A DNA stretch of 51,463 nt. Origin: Candidatus Desulfofervidus auxilii (GTDB taxonomy: Bacteria > Desulfobacterota > Desulfofervidia > Desulfofervidales > Desulfofervidaceae). The translations under genes were made by a program, and so were the position numbers. Where the stretch lies: contig NZ_CP013015.1 in NCBI RefSeq assembly GCF_001577525.1, forward strand, positions 612,193 to 663,655. The letters run 5' to 3'. Of this stretch, positions 16,401-24,364 are shown piece after piece; positions within the stretch are counted from its first letter, which is position 1; each line of letters starts with the position of its first letter. The notes under the pieces are model-generated. The model searched no databases and was not told where the DNA came from. It saw only the letters and a program-made list of their open reading frames with translations.

Positions 16401-16874
16401 ATTCAATCGTTCATAACCCAGGAATTGCAAGAATTGAATGAATTCTTCCCTAGGAATTTCTTCCCCTTTTTGATAAATTTGTATCTTTTGGTTAAAGTTA
16501 GATACAGGAATAAAGTAAGAAATCAACATCTTTGGAGTGGTAACTACTACAGGAGAATTTATATTCAATAACCCAAATAAAGCCTTAAATTGTTTTCCCA
16601 AGACTTCTGGTCTAGGGCTTACGCCAGTATAAGGTAAAGAAGGCTCTTCTGGTAATAAAAACACCTTTTCATTTAAAGGTAAGGGTTCTAAGGGAGAAAG
16701 GAAAAACTTAAGGGCTTCTGCTATTTTTTGAGCATCATCCAAGCTAGGGATGACAATAAATAAAGGTTGATTGAGTTCCTGGCCAATTCTAGCCAACATA
16801 TAAGCCAAAGCACTACCTTCCAAACCACAAAGACTGACCTTAGAATTACACTTAATCAGTGATAAAACATCCAT
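13458..16874 (-). CDS. mfd: transcription-repair coupling factor Mfd
   Basis: Mfd removes RNA polymerase stalled at DNA lesions and recruits UvrA. All expected parts are present in order: UvrB-like N-terminal domains, a CarD-like RNA polymerase interaction domain (P-G-N-L-L-V-H-V-Q-H-G-I-G-C-Y, about residue 490), a RecG-like motor with G-D-V-G-F-G-K-T (Walker A) and D-E-E-H (Walker B), A-T-P-I-P-R-T-L, and the C-terminal TRCF domain. The likely start is the ATG at 16874 (M-D-V-L-S), giving 1138 residues. A TTG 12 codons upstream is the first triplet of a -35 box, not a start. The gene lies 57 bp after glyS but has its own promoter (16882-16910). No frame damage is seen. Confidence 0.96.
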   Translation of the reverse strand: MDVLSLIKCNSKVSLCGLEGSALAYMLARIGQELNQPLFIVIPSLDDAQKIAEALKFFLSPLEPLPLNEKVFLLPEEPSLPYTGVSPRPEVLGKQFKALFGLLNINSPVVVTTPKMLISYFIPVSNFNQKIQIYQKGEEIPREEFIQFLQFLGYERLNLVEGVGEFSVRGEIIDIFCPLYKWPLRLEFFGDTLESVRLFNPITQRSERHLNNFILIPANPIPHQEAAFKQAKKRIEALNLTKEIAQKICSFLEIPIHQPGIEDYFPLFYEKTETLFDYLPEKTIFCLVQPGQLEKTAHFFEKKVRSHLKELIEEKRIHLPFKYTIFPWRKIKNRLNNHKQILCYALPFLKTDVPIAQFKAKIPFAHLSFSQKQSHFKPQIEKWQKMGYSISLVASHPWAQQRLAALFETWHYIVQTKTPPFQHEPGISIYRGILSEGFILPEARLVILGERDWQIRTEPLVELPKKKELLPVSSFEDLKPGNLLVHVQHGIGCYQGLKTVTSGGITGEFLVIEYQDKDKLYLPIDRLHLVQKYKGIGDKLPSLDKLGGKTWGKTKQRVKKAIQKIAKELVSLYAKRLAQPGYAFSPPDSMFNQFTDSFPYMETPDQQRSIEEILADMSCPRPMDRLICGDVGFGKTEVAMRAAFKAILDAKQVAVLVPTTILAEQHYLTFKQRFAQFPVNIACLSRFRSLKEQKQILEKLKKGEIDIIIGTHRILQKDVVFKDLGLVIVDEEHRFGVKQKEYLKKLKTSVDVITLSATPIPRTLYLSLLGIRDLSLIETPPSGRRPVKTYLARFNPILLKDVISREMLRGGQVFFVHPRVRGLSGMARLLKRLLPQMQLGIAHGQMPEKQLEETMLAFLRHEIDLLLCTSIIESGLDIPNANTIIINRADMFGLAQLYHLRGRVGRAKEQAYAYLLVPGEKLITQEAQKRLRALLEHTELSSGYKLALYDLKLRGAGNILGINQSGHIAAVGYEMYLEILQRAIQELKGEPVYEEIEPEIKIPIMAYIPQTYISDQTQRVTFYKRLSQVRDLNELQDLQTEMKDRYGQLPQVVENLFQLIQIKLWCRRLAIKRLDTKDGLLRVYFHSKTPISSEKIVNFLKTHPSYSFTAQNALLIPLKKEHTFKKLEKTIQSLEEMI

Positions 16875-16881
16875 GATTCTC

Positions 16882-16910
16882 ATTTTAATATTTTTGAAAA
16901 AAATTGCCAA
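16882..16910 (-). promoter_or_regulatory. mfd promoter predicting a leaderless transcript
   Basis: On the minus strand: TTGGCA (16905-16910), exactly 17 bp, TAAAAT (16882-16887), then 7 bp to the ATG at 16874. With a usual start site 7 nt after the -10 box, the mRNA would begin one base before the start codon. No ribosome binding site is present. Confidence 0.65.
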
Positions 16911-16931
16911 AGAAAGGGATGATAATATTTC

Positions 16932-18986
16932 CTAAATAGGAATTTTACTCAAATCAGCTAATTGAAGAAAAAGTTCTTTTATTTGCGTAAGTAAAGCGAG
17001 ACGGTTTTGGCGAAGCTCTTTATCTTCTACCATTACCATTACATGGTCAAAAAAGTCATCAATAAAAGATTTAAGTGTAACTAAGGTGTTTAATGCCCCA
17101 TAATAATCCTTTTTCCCTAAAAGGGTGTTGATTTTTTTCTTTATCTCCAGATATTTCTCAAAGAGTGCCCTTTCTTGGGGCTCTTTAAATAAAGCCGGGT
17201 TTGGCCCTGTGGATATCACAGTGGTAATAATACGGTGGACACGTTTATAAGCAATGACCAGAGGTTGAAAATGTAAAGATTGAGAAAACTCTGAAAGCGC
17301 ATGTGCCTTAGCAAAAGTGCTTGGCACATGACCGTTAAAAACAGCTAACACGGCTTCCATTACAGGGTGGGGATATCCTTTTTCCAATAAAAGGGAAGTC
17401 AATCGGGTTTTAAAAAATTCTATTAATTGCCCTTTAATTTCTGAGGCAAAACGATTTTCATAGGCCTTAATTCCAAAGTCAATAAGCTCGAATAAAGATA
17501 AGGAAAATGCCTTTTCATGTAATATCCGCAAAATTCCCAAAGAATTACGGCGTAGGGCAAATGGGTCAGATGTGCCTGTGGGAATTAATCCTACTCCAAA
17601 ACAACCCACTATGGTATCTATTTTGTCTGCTATAGAAAGTATTGCCCCTTCTTCTGTTTGGGGTAATACTCCTCCTGCCTCTATGGGTAAATAATGCTCT
17701 TTTATGGCCTTAACCACTGCCGCAGGCTCTCCCTGTTTTTGAGCATAAATACCTCCCATTACCCCCTGTAATTCAGGAAATTCATTAACCATTTCAGTAA
17801 TCAAATCTGCCTTACATAAGAGGGCTGCCCTTATAACTGCTTCTTTTTTTTCAGGAGCAATTTTTTCTGCTAGCCAACTTGCTATTTTCTGTATCCTTTG
17901 CACCTTTTCCCAAACACTACCTAAGTCTGCTTGAAAAATTACCCCTTTTAACTGGGGCAGGTAGTCAATTAGAGGGGTTTTTAAGTCTTTTTCATAGAAA
18001 AATCGGGCATCTGCCAAGCGTGCCTGTAATACCCTTTCCAGACCCTTCTGGACAGGTTTGATATTGACTACAGGAGTATTGATTATAGCCACAAAACCCG
18101 GTAAAAGCCTTTGTTTTTCATTTTGAATGGGAAGATATTTTTGATGGTGCTTCATCACAGTAATAAGCACGGGGGAAGGCAATTCCAAAAAGGCATCATC
18201 AAATTTACCTGCAATGGCCACAGGATATTCCACCAAGAAATTAACCCAATTTAAGAGTTCTTTATCCAATAAAGGCCTGCCTCCTATTCCTTGAGCAGCT
18301 TTATTTGCCAGATTAATTATTTCATCTCTCCTTTTTTCTGGCTCTACTATGACAAAGGCCTTTTTTAACTTAGAAATATATTGGTCAGGGTGGGAAATGG
18401 TAATAGCCTCTGGCGCAGAAAACCGATGACCAAAAGTGATATTATTACTTTTGATGCCATCTATTGTAAAGGAAATAATTTTATTATCTAATAAGGCCAA
18501 TATCCAATGTATAGGCCGACTAAATCTGATTTTTCCTTCATGCCAACGCATAGATTTTGGGAAAGAAAGAGAAAGAATATAATCAGGTAACAATTTAGCT
18601 AAAATTTCTTCTGTGGGCTGGTCACTTTCTTTAATCTTTACTCCTACATACTCCCCTTTTGGGGTCTCAATACAAGTTAATTCAGAGACTGAAACCCCTT
18701 GTTTCTGGGCAAAACCTATGGCAGCCTTGGTGGGATTACCATCATGGTCAAAGGCAATTTTATAAGGAGGACCTATCACTTCTATTTCTTTACCTGTTTG
18801 TTTTTCAGGAAGACCAGTAACCATAACTGTTAGACGTCTTGGAGTGGCCATAATTTTTATCTTGCTCCAGGTTAAATTGGCCTGTTGCAGATATTCAGAA
18901 AAAAGTGTCTCCATCTGATCTAAAATCTCAGGGAAGATAGTTAATGGTAACTCTTCAGTGCCTATTTCTAAAACTAGTGTTTTCAT
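16932..18986 (-). CDS. glyS: glycine--tRNA ligase beta subunit
   Basis: The 684-residue beta subunit of the bacterial alpha2-beta2 glycyl-tRNA synthetase binds tRNA-Gly and completes the enzyme with GlyQ. The N-terminus [11 protein letters not shown] is diagnostic. The tRNA-synt_2f core follows with [15 protein letters not shown] and F-S-R-P-I-H-W. The middle contains the HD-like segment [12 protein letters not shown] and D-P-F-A-L-R-R; the anticodon-binding DALR-like region occupies the C-terminus. Its ATG overlaps the stop codon of glyQ by 4 bp, so translation is coupled. Length is normal for the family. Confidence 0.96.
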   Translation of the reverse strand: MKTLVLEIGTEELPLTIFPEILDQMETLFSEYLQQANLTWSKIKIMATPRRLTVMVTGLPEKQTGKEIEVIGPPYKIAFDHDGNPTKAAIGFAQKQGVSVSELTCIETPKGEYVGVKIKESDQPTEEILAKLLPDYILSLSFPKSMRWHEGKIRFSRPIHWILALLDNKIISFTIDGIKSNNITFGHRFSAPEAITISHPDQYISKLKKAFVIVEPEKRRDEIINLANKAAQGIGGRPLLDKELLNWVNFLVEYPVAIAGKFDDAFLELPSPVLITVMKHHQKYLPIQNEKQRLLPGFVAIINTPVVNIKPVQKGLERVLQARLADARFFYEKDLKTPLIDYLPQLKGVIFQADLGSVWEKVQRIQKIASWLAEKIAPEKKEAVIRAALLCKADLITEMVNEFPELQGVMGGIYAQKQGEPAAVVKAIKEHYLPIEAGGVLPQTEEGAILSIADKIDTIVGCFGVGLIPTGTSDPFALRRNSLGILRILHEKAFSLSLFELIDFGIKAYENRFASEIKGQLIEFFKTRLTSLLLEKGYPHPVMEAVLAVFNGHVPSTFAKAHALSEFSQSLHFQPLVIAYKRVHRIITTVISTGPNPALFKEPQERALFEKYLEIKKKINTLLGKKDYYGALNTLVTLKSFIDDFFDHVMVMVEDKELRQNRLALLTQIKELFLQLADLSKIPI

Positions 18987-19852
18987 TTTTTTAATAAAGG
19001 GTAACCTAGTGCCTCTCTTTGCTCCAGATATTTTTCTGCTGACAGATGGGCCAGACGACGCACCCTAGCAATGTATTGAGTCCTTTCAGCTACACTGATT
19101 GCTCCTCTGGCATCCAGTAGGTTAAAAATGTGTGAACACTTTAAGCAATATTCATAACCAGGTAGAACCAGCCCTGCTTCTAATAAATTCTCACTTTCTT
19201 TTTCAAAGAACTGAAATAATTGTAAAAGCATTTTTACATTAGCCAACTCAAAATTATATTTTGAGCCCTCTACTTCTTCCTGAAAGTGAAGGTCACCATA
19301 AGTAATGCCTGGGGCCCAACTTACTTCAAACAAATTATCTATCTCCTGGAGATACATGGCAATACGTTCTAGTCCATAAGTAATCTCTGCAGAAATAGGA
19401 CTTAAATCAAATCCCCCTACTTGTTGAAAATAAGTAAATTGAGTGATTTCCATACCATCCAACCATACTTCCCAACCCAATCCCCAGGCACCCAGAGTGG
19501 GAGACTCCCAGTCATCTTCTACAAAACGAATATCATGCTCTTTTAAAATGATACCCAACTTTTCCAGACTTTTAAGATATAGTTCCTGGACATCAATAGG
19601 AGAAGGTTTTAGGATGACCTGATATTGGTAATAATGTTGAAGACGATTGGGATTTTGTCCATAACGTCCATCCGTAGGACGACGAGAGGGTTGAACATAG
19701 GCTACCTGCCAGGGTTCTGGTCCTAATACTCTAAAAAAAGTAGCAGGATGAAAGGTTCCTGCCCCCACTTCTATATCATAAGGTTGTTCAATAATACAAC
19801 CTTGGTCAGCCCAAAACCTTTCTAAAGCGAAAATAATTTCTTGAAGATACAT
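18983..19852 (-). CDS. glyQ: glycine--tRNA ligase alpha subunit
   Basis: The catalytic alpha subunit of tetrameric glycyl-tRNA synthetase. The N-terminus [29 protein letters not shown] and [14 protein letters not shown] are near-invariant class II features. The predicted start is the ATG at 19852 (289 residues, the normal family length). A TTG at 19888 would add 12 residues without homology and is itself the start of the -35 box. The gene begins a glyQ-glyS-mfd block and is divergent from the arginine decarboxylase gene. Confidence 0.95.
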   Translation of the reverse strand: MYLQEIIFALERFWADQGCIIEQPYDIEVGAGTFHPATFFRVLGPEPWQVAYVQPSRRPTDGRYGQNPNRLQHYYQYQVILKPSPIDVQELYLKSLEKLGIILKEHDIRFVEDDWESPTLGAWGLGWEVWLDGMEITQFTYFQQVGGFDLSPISAEITYGLERIAMYLQEIDNLFEVSWAPGITYGDLHFQEEVEGSKYNFELANVKMLLQLFQFFEKESENLLEAGLVLPGYEYCLKCSHIFNLLDARGAISVAERTQYIARVRRLAHLSAEKYLEQREALGYPLLKK

Positions 19853-19859
19853 GAAGCCT

Positions 19860-19888
19860 GAATTACCATTGCCTAGCAAAATTGTCAA
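19860..19888 (-). promoter_or_regulatory. glyQ promoter predicting a leaderless transcript
   Basis: TTGACA (19883-19888), 17 bp, TAATTC (19860-19865), 7 bp, ATG (19852) on the minus strand. The predicted transcript starts one base before the ATG. There is no ribosome binding site in the gap. Confidence 0.7.
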
Positions 19889-19970
19889 TCTTTAAAAGTT
19901 AGTATCTGCTCTCTTCATTTTTTTTATAAACCTTATCAGAGACCTTCTCAGAAATAAACATTTTGCTTTT

Positions 19971-19999
19971 TTGACAAATTTTTGTTTTTTGTGTAATTT
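19971..19999 (+). promoter_or_regulatory. pdaD promoter predicting a leaderless transcript
   Basis: TTGACA (19971-19976), 17 bp, TAATTT (19994-19999), 7 bp, ATG (20007). It has the same geometry as the divergent glyQ promoter; the two -35 boxes are 82 bp apart. Confidence 0.7.
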
Positions 20000-20006
20000 G
20001 GGATTT

Positions 20007-20507
20007 ATGAAAATCACCTCAAGTGCAGTTCAATGGAAAATACCTAAGATTGTGGTTCTCACCAAGGGAGTGGGTGCAGGAAATAATGAGTTAACCGCTT
20101 TTGATAAGGCCTTGCTTAGGGCAGGAATTGGCAACCTAAATCTTATTAAGGTAAGTAGCATCATCCCACCTGGTGGTAAGGTAGTTAAGGTGGAAGATTG
20201 TATTCTAGATTTACCTAAAGGCGCTCTCATTCCTGCTGTCTATACTCAGATAATCAGTGCCACAAAGGGCTTAACCATTTCTTCAGCCATTGGTGTTGGA
20301 ATTCCACGACGACCGGAGCAAAATGGGATGATTTTGGAAGCTAGTATTCAGGGACCCAAGGAAAAAGCGGAAACATTAGTGCGTCAGATGATAGTGGAGG
20401 CATTTGAGGCTAGAGAAATGGAATTAGGAGAAACTGTGATTATATCTTCAGAAGCTCAGAGTGCACACCATATAGTTTGCACTGTAGCTGCGGCCCTTCT
20501 CCTTTAG
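20007..20507 (+). CDS. pdaD: pyruvoyl-dependent arginine decarboxylase
   Basis: This enzyme decarboxylates arginine to agmatine, the entry step of polyamine synthesis in organisms that lack the PLP enzyme. The 166-residue proenzyme shows P-K-I-V-V-L-T-K-G-V-G at the N-terminus and the self-cleavage context L-I-K-V-S-S-I-I-P-P-G. The second serine becomes the pyruvoyl group. G-L-T-I-S-S-A-I-G-V-G-I-P and a C-terminal E-A-Q-S-A-H-H-I segment complete the fold. The start at 20007 is chosen because the upstream TTG (19971) is the -35 box. The family is mainly known from archaea and some bacteria. It fits with SpeE and BpsA encoded near 28-31 kb. Confidence 0.92.
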   Translation: MKITSSAVQWKIPKIVVLTKGVGAGNNELTAFDKALLRAGIGNLNLIKVSSIIPPGGKVVKVEDCILDLPKGALIPAVYTQIISATKGLTISSAIGVGIPRRPEQNGMILEASIQGPKEKAETLVRQMIVEAFEAREMELGETVIISSEAQSAHHIVCTVAAALLL

Positions 20508-20535
20508 GATTAGAAATATTCAAAGACAATATAGC

Positions 20536-21210
20536 TTAAATTTCTAATTTATAACGCCGTTTGCGGCCTATTTGGGTTCTACCCCAAATTAGTCCTAAAA
20601 CCCAACCCACCAATAAAACAGCAGCACCGCTTAAAAACCAAAGACGTTTTTCTTTTCCCTCAAGTGCCTTATTTCTTTCTAAGAGAGTGGCTAATTGGGT
20701 TTTTAGTTTTTTATTTGCTATTTCCAATTGGTCCTTGAGTTGTTTGGTTTCAATATAGTTAGCAGAACCTGATTTTAGGTCATTATATTCCTTTTCTAAC
20801 TTGACCAACTGCTTTTCCTTTGACTCTAAACTGGCTTTTAGCTTTGAATTTGAAGTTTCTAAAGTTTCTTTGATTTGATTGAGTTTCTGAACTTGTTTCT
20901 GCAAGTATTTTACCTTGCTTTGGAGCTCATTAATAATTAAAGATTTAGGAATATTTGGACTCAAGTAGTGACTCAAGACATATCCTTCCTTGCCGTCTTT
21001 TAGTCGAACCTTAGTCCAGCCATTTAGCTCTTCCAAAACTTCCACTTCTTCACCTGATTTTAGCATGGCTAGAATCTTATGTTTTATAGATGGGCCATTC
21101 CGAAAAGTAATTTTGATAGAATCAGTGACATACATGGTCTTAGCCCAAACTGGAGTAACAAATGAGATAAAGATAATTATTAAAACAAGCTTAAAGCTCA
21201 TTTTAGGCAT
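20536..21210 (-). CDS. SH3b-domain envelope protein with coiled coil and C-terminal membrane anchor
   Basis: A 224-residue exported protein of the SH3-domain/coiled-coil/single-TM type (TIGR04211-like). Residues 1-23 are a signal peptide ending V-W-A. Residues 24-88 form a bacterial SH3 domain (F-R-N-G-P-S, G-W-T-K-V-R-L, G-Y-V-L-S-H-Y-L). Residues 92-185 are a coiled coil, and a transmembrane segment lies near 193-212, followed by a basic tail (R-K-R-R-Y-K). Such proteins probably bind cell-wall material in the periplasm; no precise role is known. A good ribosome binding site (GGAGGGG) precedes the ATG. The gene is convergent with the arginine decarboxylase gene, with 28 bp between the stops. 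Confidence 0.8.
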   Translation of the reverse strand: MPKMSFKLVLIIIFISFVTPVWAKTMYVTDSIKITFRNGPSIKHKILAMLKSGEEVEVLEELNGWTKVRLKDGKEGYVLSHYLSPNIPKSLIINELQSKVKYLQKQVQKLNQIKETLETSNSKLKASLESKEKQLVKLEKEYNDLKSGSANYIETKQLKDQLEIANKKLKTQLATLLERNKALEGKEKRLWFLSGAAVLLVGWVLGLIWGRTQIGRKRRYKLEI

Positions 21211-21242
21211 AAAATTCCCCTCCTTTAGATTTAATCTTATTT

Positions 21243-21271
21243 TTGTAACATAATCACACTAGATTTGTCAA
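21243..21271 (-). promoter_or_regulatory. putative promoter of the SH3-domain gene
   Basis: TTGACA (21266-21271), 17 bp, TTACAA (21243-21248) on the minus strand. The start site would lie about 25 nt before the ATG, leaving room for the GGAGGGG ribosome site. The -10 box is weak. Confidence 0.45.
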
Positions 21272-21348
21272 AGGAGAAAAGAGCTAGAACAGGGATACGG
21301 CAAAGTAGTTTAATTAGAATAGATAAAGAGGTAATTTTTGTAGCACAA

Positions 21349-21368
21349 CCTGTCTGCCGACAGGCAGG
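21349..21368. repeat. dispersed palindrome, copy 2
   Basis: CCTGTCTGCCGACAGGCAGG, identical to the copies at 3643 and 50730. It lies between the SH3-domain and cytochrome genes. Confidence 0.8.
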
Positions 21369-21399
21369 AAGGTTTTTTAAATAAAAAAGATAATTAAAT

Positions 21400-21421
21400 G
21401 TCCTGCCCTTAAGGGCAGGAC
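21400..21421 (-). terminator. perfect palindrome after the cytochrome genes, possible terminator
   Basis: An 11-bp perfect stem without loop (GTCCTGCCCTT and its complement) lies 33 bp after the stop of the cytochrome gene. On the minus strand it is followed by an AT-rich stretch with a T-run about 15 nt away. It could end the cytochrome transcript, though the T-run is not adjacent. Confidence 0.4.
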
Positions 21422-21454
21422 AGGTCTTAGCTAATTAAAAATTCAAAACTTAAC

Positions 21455-22588
21455 TTAATCATTCTTTTGGGTATGGCAGTAAAAGCAGCCTTTGTCGTCT
21501 CCGCCACCACCTGCCTCTTGTGAAAGATAATCCCACCTCAATAAATCAGGATAAGGTGAACCATGTGGTCGATGGCAGGAAAGACACATGACCATGTCTG
21601 TACCAGGAGTGACAGTGGTATCAGGTGTTTCATCACTTATGTCTTGTTTACCTACAGGAGAAAGTGGATCATATAAATGAGTATCACCGCCTACATATTG
21701 ATATTCACCTGAATTTGGTATCACTGCATCTGATGGATGTCTTATCCACGGACTTGAACTACCCTGTCCTCCATGACTAAAGTTTCCATGACAACCAGTG
21801 CAAAATGCCGTAACCCCATCTCCAGCACCACCGCTTTGTGAAAATCCGTAACCTGTAGCAGTAGCATCTCCTATATACTCATTGTGGGCAGTTCCCCCTG
21901 GAGCAAGATTTGGATGCCCTGCCTCCCAATCTTTATACTCATAGCCTTTGACCCCTTCTCCAGTAAAACCATGTCCTGAAAGAAAACGATACCAACCTTC
22001 ATCCGCACTATCTACTAAACCTGATTCAAAATTAGCATGGTCTTTGGCATGGTGTTTTACATTTAAATGACAACCCTCACAGCCATATTTGCCGTTAAGA
22101 ACAAAGACCATATCAGGGCCGCTATATGGCTGGGACAAATTAATGTGACAAGCATCAGTGCCACAAGTGCCTACACTATTACCAGGTGCCTCAGAAAGGT
22201 TATCATCATCCTCACCCAAAAACACATTATGCCCTTTTGTATCATCGTTACCAAGTCCTTCCTTTACCCACCAGAAATTGCCACCTGCTAAGTACTCAGT
22301 AGGTTCTGAACTGCCATAATAAAAAACAATAGGGACTTTACAACCACCTAAGTCTTCATAAGTGGAAGAGGTTTGAGAGGAATGACAGGTTACACAAGCG
22401 CTAGAATGGTGCCCCCCTTGTTTTTCAATGAGTAAATGCTGGTGAGGGCCATCAGTGCCCAGTGGCTGTCCATCCTGACTATAATGCATTGTATGACAGT
22501 TTGAGCAAGGTCCTGACACAGCCGCAAAAACTCTATAAGGCACAAGTATTAAGCCAAAAAAGATACTCAGATAGATAAATGTCCTCAT
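21455..22588 (-). CDS. secreted multiheme c-type cytochrome (second of a tandem pair)
   Basis: The 377-residue protein has a signal peptide (M-R-T-F-I-Y-L-S to V-F-A-A) and six C-x-x-C-H haem sites: C-S-N-C-H, C-V-T-C-H, C-E-G-C-H, C-T-G-C-H, C-L-S-C-H and C-F-Y-C-H. An unusual C-G-T-D-A-C-H (C-x4-C-H) may make a seventh. The start is the ATG at 22588, which has GGAG upstream. It aligns along its length with the cytochrome at 22657-23799; shared features are G-P-C-x-N-C-H-T-M-H at the N-terminus and L-L-R-W-D-Y near the C-terminus. A role in periplasmic or extracellular electron transfer is likely. The electron donor and acceptor cannot be read from the sequence. Confidence 0.9.
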   Translation of the reverse strand: MRTFIYLSIFFGLILVPYRVFAAVSGPCSNCHTMHYSQDGQPLGTDGPHQHLLIEKQGGHHSSACVTCHSSQTSSTYEDLGGCKVPIVFYYGSSEPTEYLAGGNFWWVKEGLGNDDTKGHNVFLGEDDDNLSEAPGNSVGTCGTDACHINLSQPYSGPDMVFVLNGKYGCEGCHLNVKHHAKDHANFESGLVDSADEGWYRFLSGHGFTGEGVKGYEYKDWEAGHPNLAPGGTAHNEYIGDATATGYGFSQSGGAGDGVTAFCTGCHGNFSHGGQGSSSPWIRHPSDAVIPNSGEYQYVGGDTHLYDPLSPVGKQDISDETPDTTVTPGTDMVMCLSCHRPHGSPYPDLLRWDYLSQEAGGGGDDKGCFYCHTQKND

Positions 22589-22604
22589 TTTTACTCCTTC
22601 ATGG

Positions 22605-22634
22605 GGTGGGACAGCCTGCCAAGACTGTCCCACC
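22605..22634 (-). promoter_or_regulatory. hairpin between the two cytochrome genes
   Basis: GGTGGGACAG (22605-22614) pairs perfectly with CTGTCCCACC (22625-22634), with a 10-nt loop. There is no following T-run on the minus strand. A processing or partial-termination element that sets the ratio of the two products is plausible. Confidence 0.55.
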
Positions 22635-22656
22635 ATGAAAAATTCAACACCAGACT

Positions 22657-23799
22657 CTAATCATCTTTGGTGGTATGACAGATAAAACAACCTACATTTC
22701 CAGCCCCACCACCAGCTACCATACTGCTGTAATCCCATCTTAAGAGGTCATCATATTCCGTTCCGTGGGCACGGTGACATGAGATGCAAAGGACAATAGA
22801 ATCAGTAGAACCAGGAGTAATTTGAGCTTCAGGATAACCATTATCTGTAAAAGTAGTACTACCTACGGGAGCAACTACACTATAATCATTATCACTGCCT
22901 GTTCCACCATTATACATATAGTATTCTTTAGAAGTATCAGAAGGTAATACAATGTCTGTAGGATGCCTTGTCCAAGAGCCTATGTCACTATGAAAATAAC
23001 CATGGCACTGAGCACAAAGATAACTAATGGTAGTTTTATCACCATAGCTACTATTTCCATTCACACCTTTATATTGGTTGTGGTCTGTAGTTCCATCTGT
23101 AGCTGTCCATTCCCAATCAGGGTCTTCTATACCTTCAATACCACCTAACCATCTGTAACTTGTAGTTATATCTGCTCCTTGCGCTGCTTGATCAACACTT
23201 CCTGGCTTAAGACAACTATCATCACCATGATGTGCACCTGCTATAGCAGCAGCATTAGTAGTCTCATCATGTCTACCATGACAACCATATTTCCCAGCAC
23301 ATGTAAGCTGATTTGTCCAACTAGAAGCACCATCATGGATCTGTTCATCACCTAACGCACCAGGGGTAGCATTTGGGTCCCAACCTGGAGGGGTTAATCC
23401 AATATTTGAATCTTGTCCTGAAATGCCTGGTAAATCTATCACATCATGCCCTTTTTCAGGATCACCTGCATTAACCCAGTAGAAATCACCACCTGCTAAG
23501 CTTTTTCCAGGCCCAGTTCCTGTTGGGGCACTTGTTCTTAATACAATAGGAATTGCGCCTATAATTGCAGAATCGCCACTATGACAGCCTGCACAATCAT
23601 TTACCAACAATGTTTCATAAGGACCATCACTACCTATTGTAGTACCTCCATGATAACTAGATGTTGGTGTTGTTCCATGCTGACTCCAATGCATTGTATG
23701 ACAATTTACGCATGGACCACTCACCTTTGCCACCGCCACTCCACTAAATAAAAGCATCACACCCATAACTACTGCCATTAACACACCTACCCTCTTCAT
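22657..23799 (-). CDS. secreted multiheme c-type cytochrome (first of a tandem pair)
   Basis: The 380-residue protein has a signal peptide (residues 1-24, ending A-V-A) and five canonical haem sites: C-V-N-C-H, C-A-G-C-H, C-A-Q-C-H, C-I-S-C-H and C-F-I-C-H. The position matching C-E-G-C-H of the downstream paralogue reads C-H-G-R-H, so the second haem-attaching Cys is lost. An overlapping C-x5-C-H (C-A-G-K-Y-G-C-H) might compensate. The gene has a strong promoter and ribosome site and is first in the pair. The two proteins probably arose by tandem duplication and then diverged in haem number. Extracellular or periplasmic electron transfer is inferred from the family. Confidence 0.9.
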   Translation of the reverse strand: MKRVGVLMAVVMGVMLLFSGVAVAKVSGPCVNCHTMHWSQHGTTPTSSYHGGTTIGSDGPYETLLVNDCAGCHSGDSAIIGAIPIVLRTSAPTGTGPGKSLAGGDFYWVNAGDPEKGHDVIDLPGISGQDSNIGLTPPGWDPNATPGALGDEQIHDGASSWTNQLTCAGKYGCHGRHDETTNAAAIAGAHHGDDSCLKPGSVDQAAQGADITTSYRWLGGIEGIEDPDWEWTATDGTTDHNQYKGVNGNSSYGDKTTISYLCAQCHGYFHSDIGSWTRHPTDIVLPSDTSKEYYMYNGGTGSDNDYSVVAPVGSTTFTDNGYPEAQITPGSTDSIVLCISCHRAHGTEYDDLLRWDYSSMVAGGGAGNVGCFICHTTKDD

Positions 23800-23823
23800 T
23801 TCTTTTCACCTCCTTTCTACTAT

Positions 23824-23877
23824 GCTCTATTACTACGCTCTATTACTACTTATACCCATTATCACCTCATTTGTCAA
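23824..23877 (-). promoter_or_regulatory. cytochrome operon promoter and leader with tandem repeat
   Basis: On the minus strand TTGACA (23872-23877) and TATAAG (23849-23854) are 17 bp apart, a near-consensus sigma-70-type promoter. The leader then contains two exact tandem copies of the 13-mer GTAGTAATAGAGC (23824-23849), with AAGGAGGTG just before the ATG of the first cytochrome. Unlike several housekeeping genes here, this one has a normal leader of about 45 nt. Confidence 0.75.
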
Positions 23878-24329
23878 GTTTTTAAAAATATAACGCAAGA
23901 TTTATGCCAAAATAGTTTTAAGTGTGAAGTTTTAAGTTTTAAGTAAAAAAGCAATAATGACAGATAAAGGGGAAATATTTGATATGTATTTTTGATTTGG
24001 TTAGCAGGAAAAATTTTAGAAAAGTCAAACCATTAAAAATAACAAAATTTGTCCATTCTATGACAAAAAGTGTCCTGTCCCTCTCTGAAGCAAACAGTTT
24101 TTTGTAACTTAAGAAACACTGATTTTGAACATTCCCCAAAATTTAGGCGTTAATTTTTAAAAACATCCCTCCCTGCCGGCAGGCAGGGATGAATTAAAAT
24201 GACAAATGACAAAGCCCAAATGTCAAATCAAGCCATTTGGATTTTTTAGACCATATTTAAACGTTTGTTCTTTTTGTTAAACTACTTATGGTCTGACTTT
24301 GACGTAGCCCTAGGGGAACTCCAATTATA
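23878..24329. repeat. gene-free stretch with dispersed repeats
   Basis: No gene is supported; a 66-codon frame at 23939-24139 has no homology or ribosome site. The region contains an inverted repeat at 24164-24191 (CATCCCT arms around CCTGCCGGCAGG). At about 24198-24236 is a word family (AATGACAAATGACAAAGCC) repeated at about 25047, and at 24282-24312 the segment also found at 988-1017. Confidence 0.6.
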
Positions 24330-24358
24330 TTGACATCTTTCCTTTTATAAAGTATTTT
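24330..24358 (+). promoter_or_regulatory. promoter of the DUF3782-like pseudogene
   Basis: TTGACA (24330-24335), 17 bp, TATTTT (24353-24358), 6 bp, ATG (24365). The predicted start site coincides with the A of the ATG, as in the glyQ, pdaD, mfd and pheA promoters. Confidence 0.6.
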
Positions 24359-24364
24359 TAAGTT

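Noticed and set aside
19853-19888. Upstream TTG starts for glyQ, mfd, pheA and pdaD
   Set aside because: Each TTG is the beginning of a -35 hexamer exactly 36 nt before an ATG, and the extra 12 residues have no family resemblance.
23939-24139. A 66-codon minus-strand frame with many Phe and Leu
   Set aside because: AT-rich intergenic frame without ribosome site or recognisable motif.
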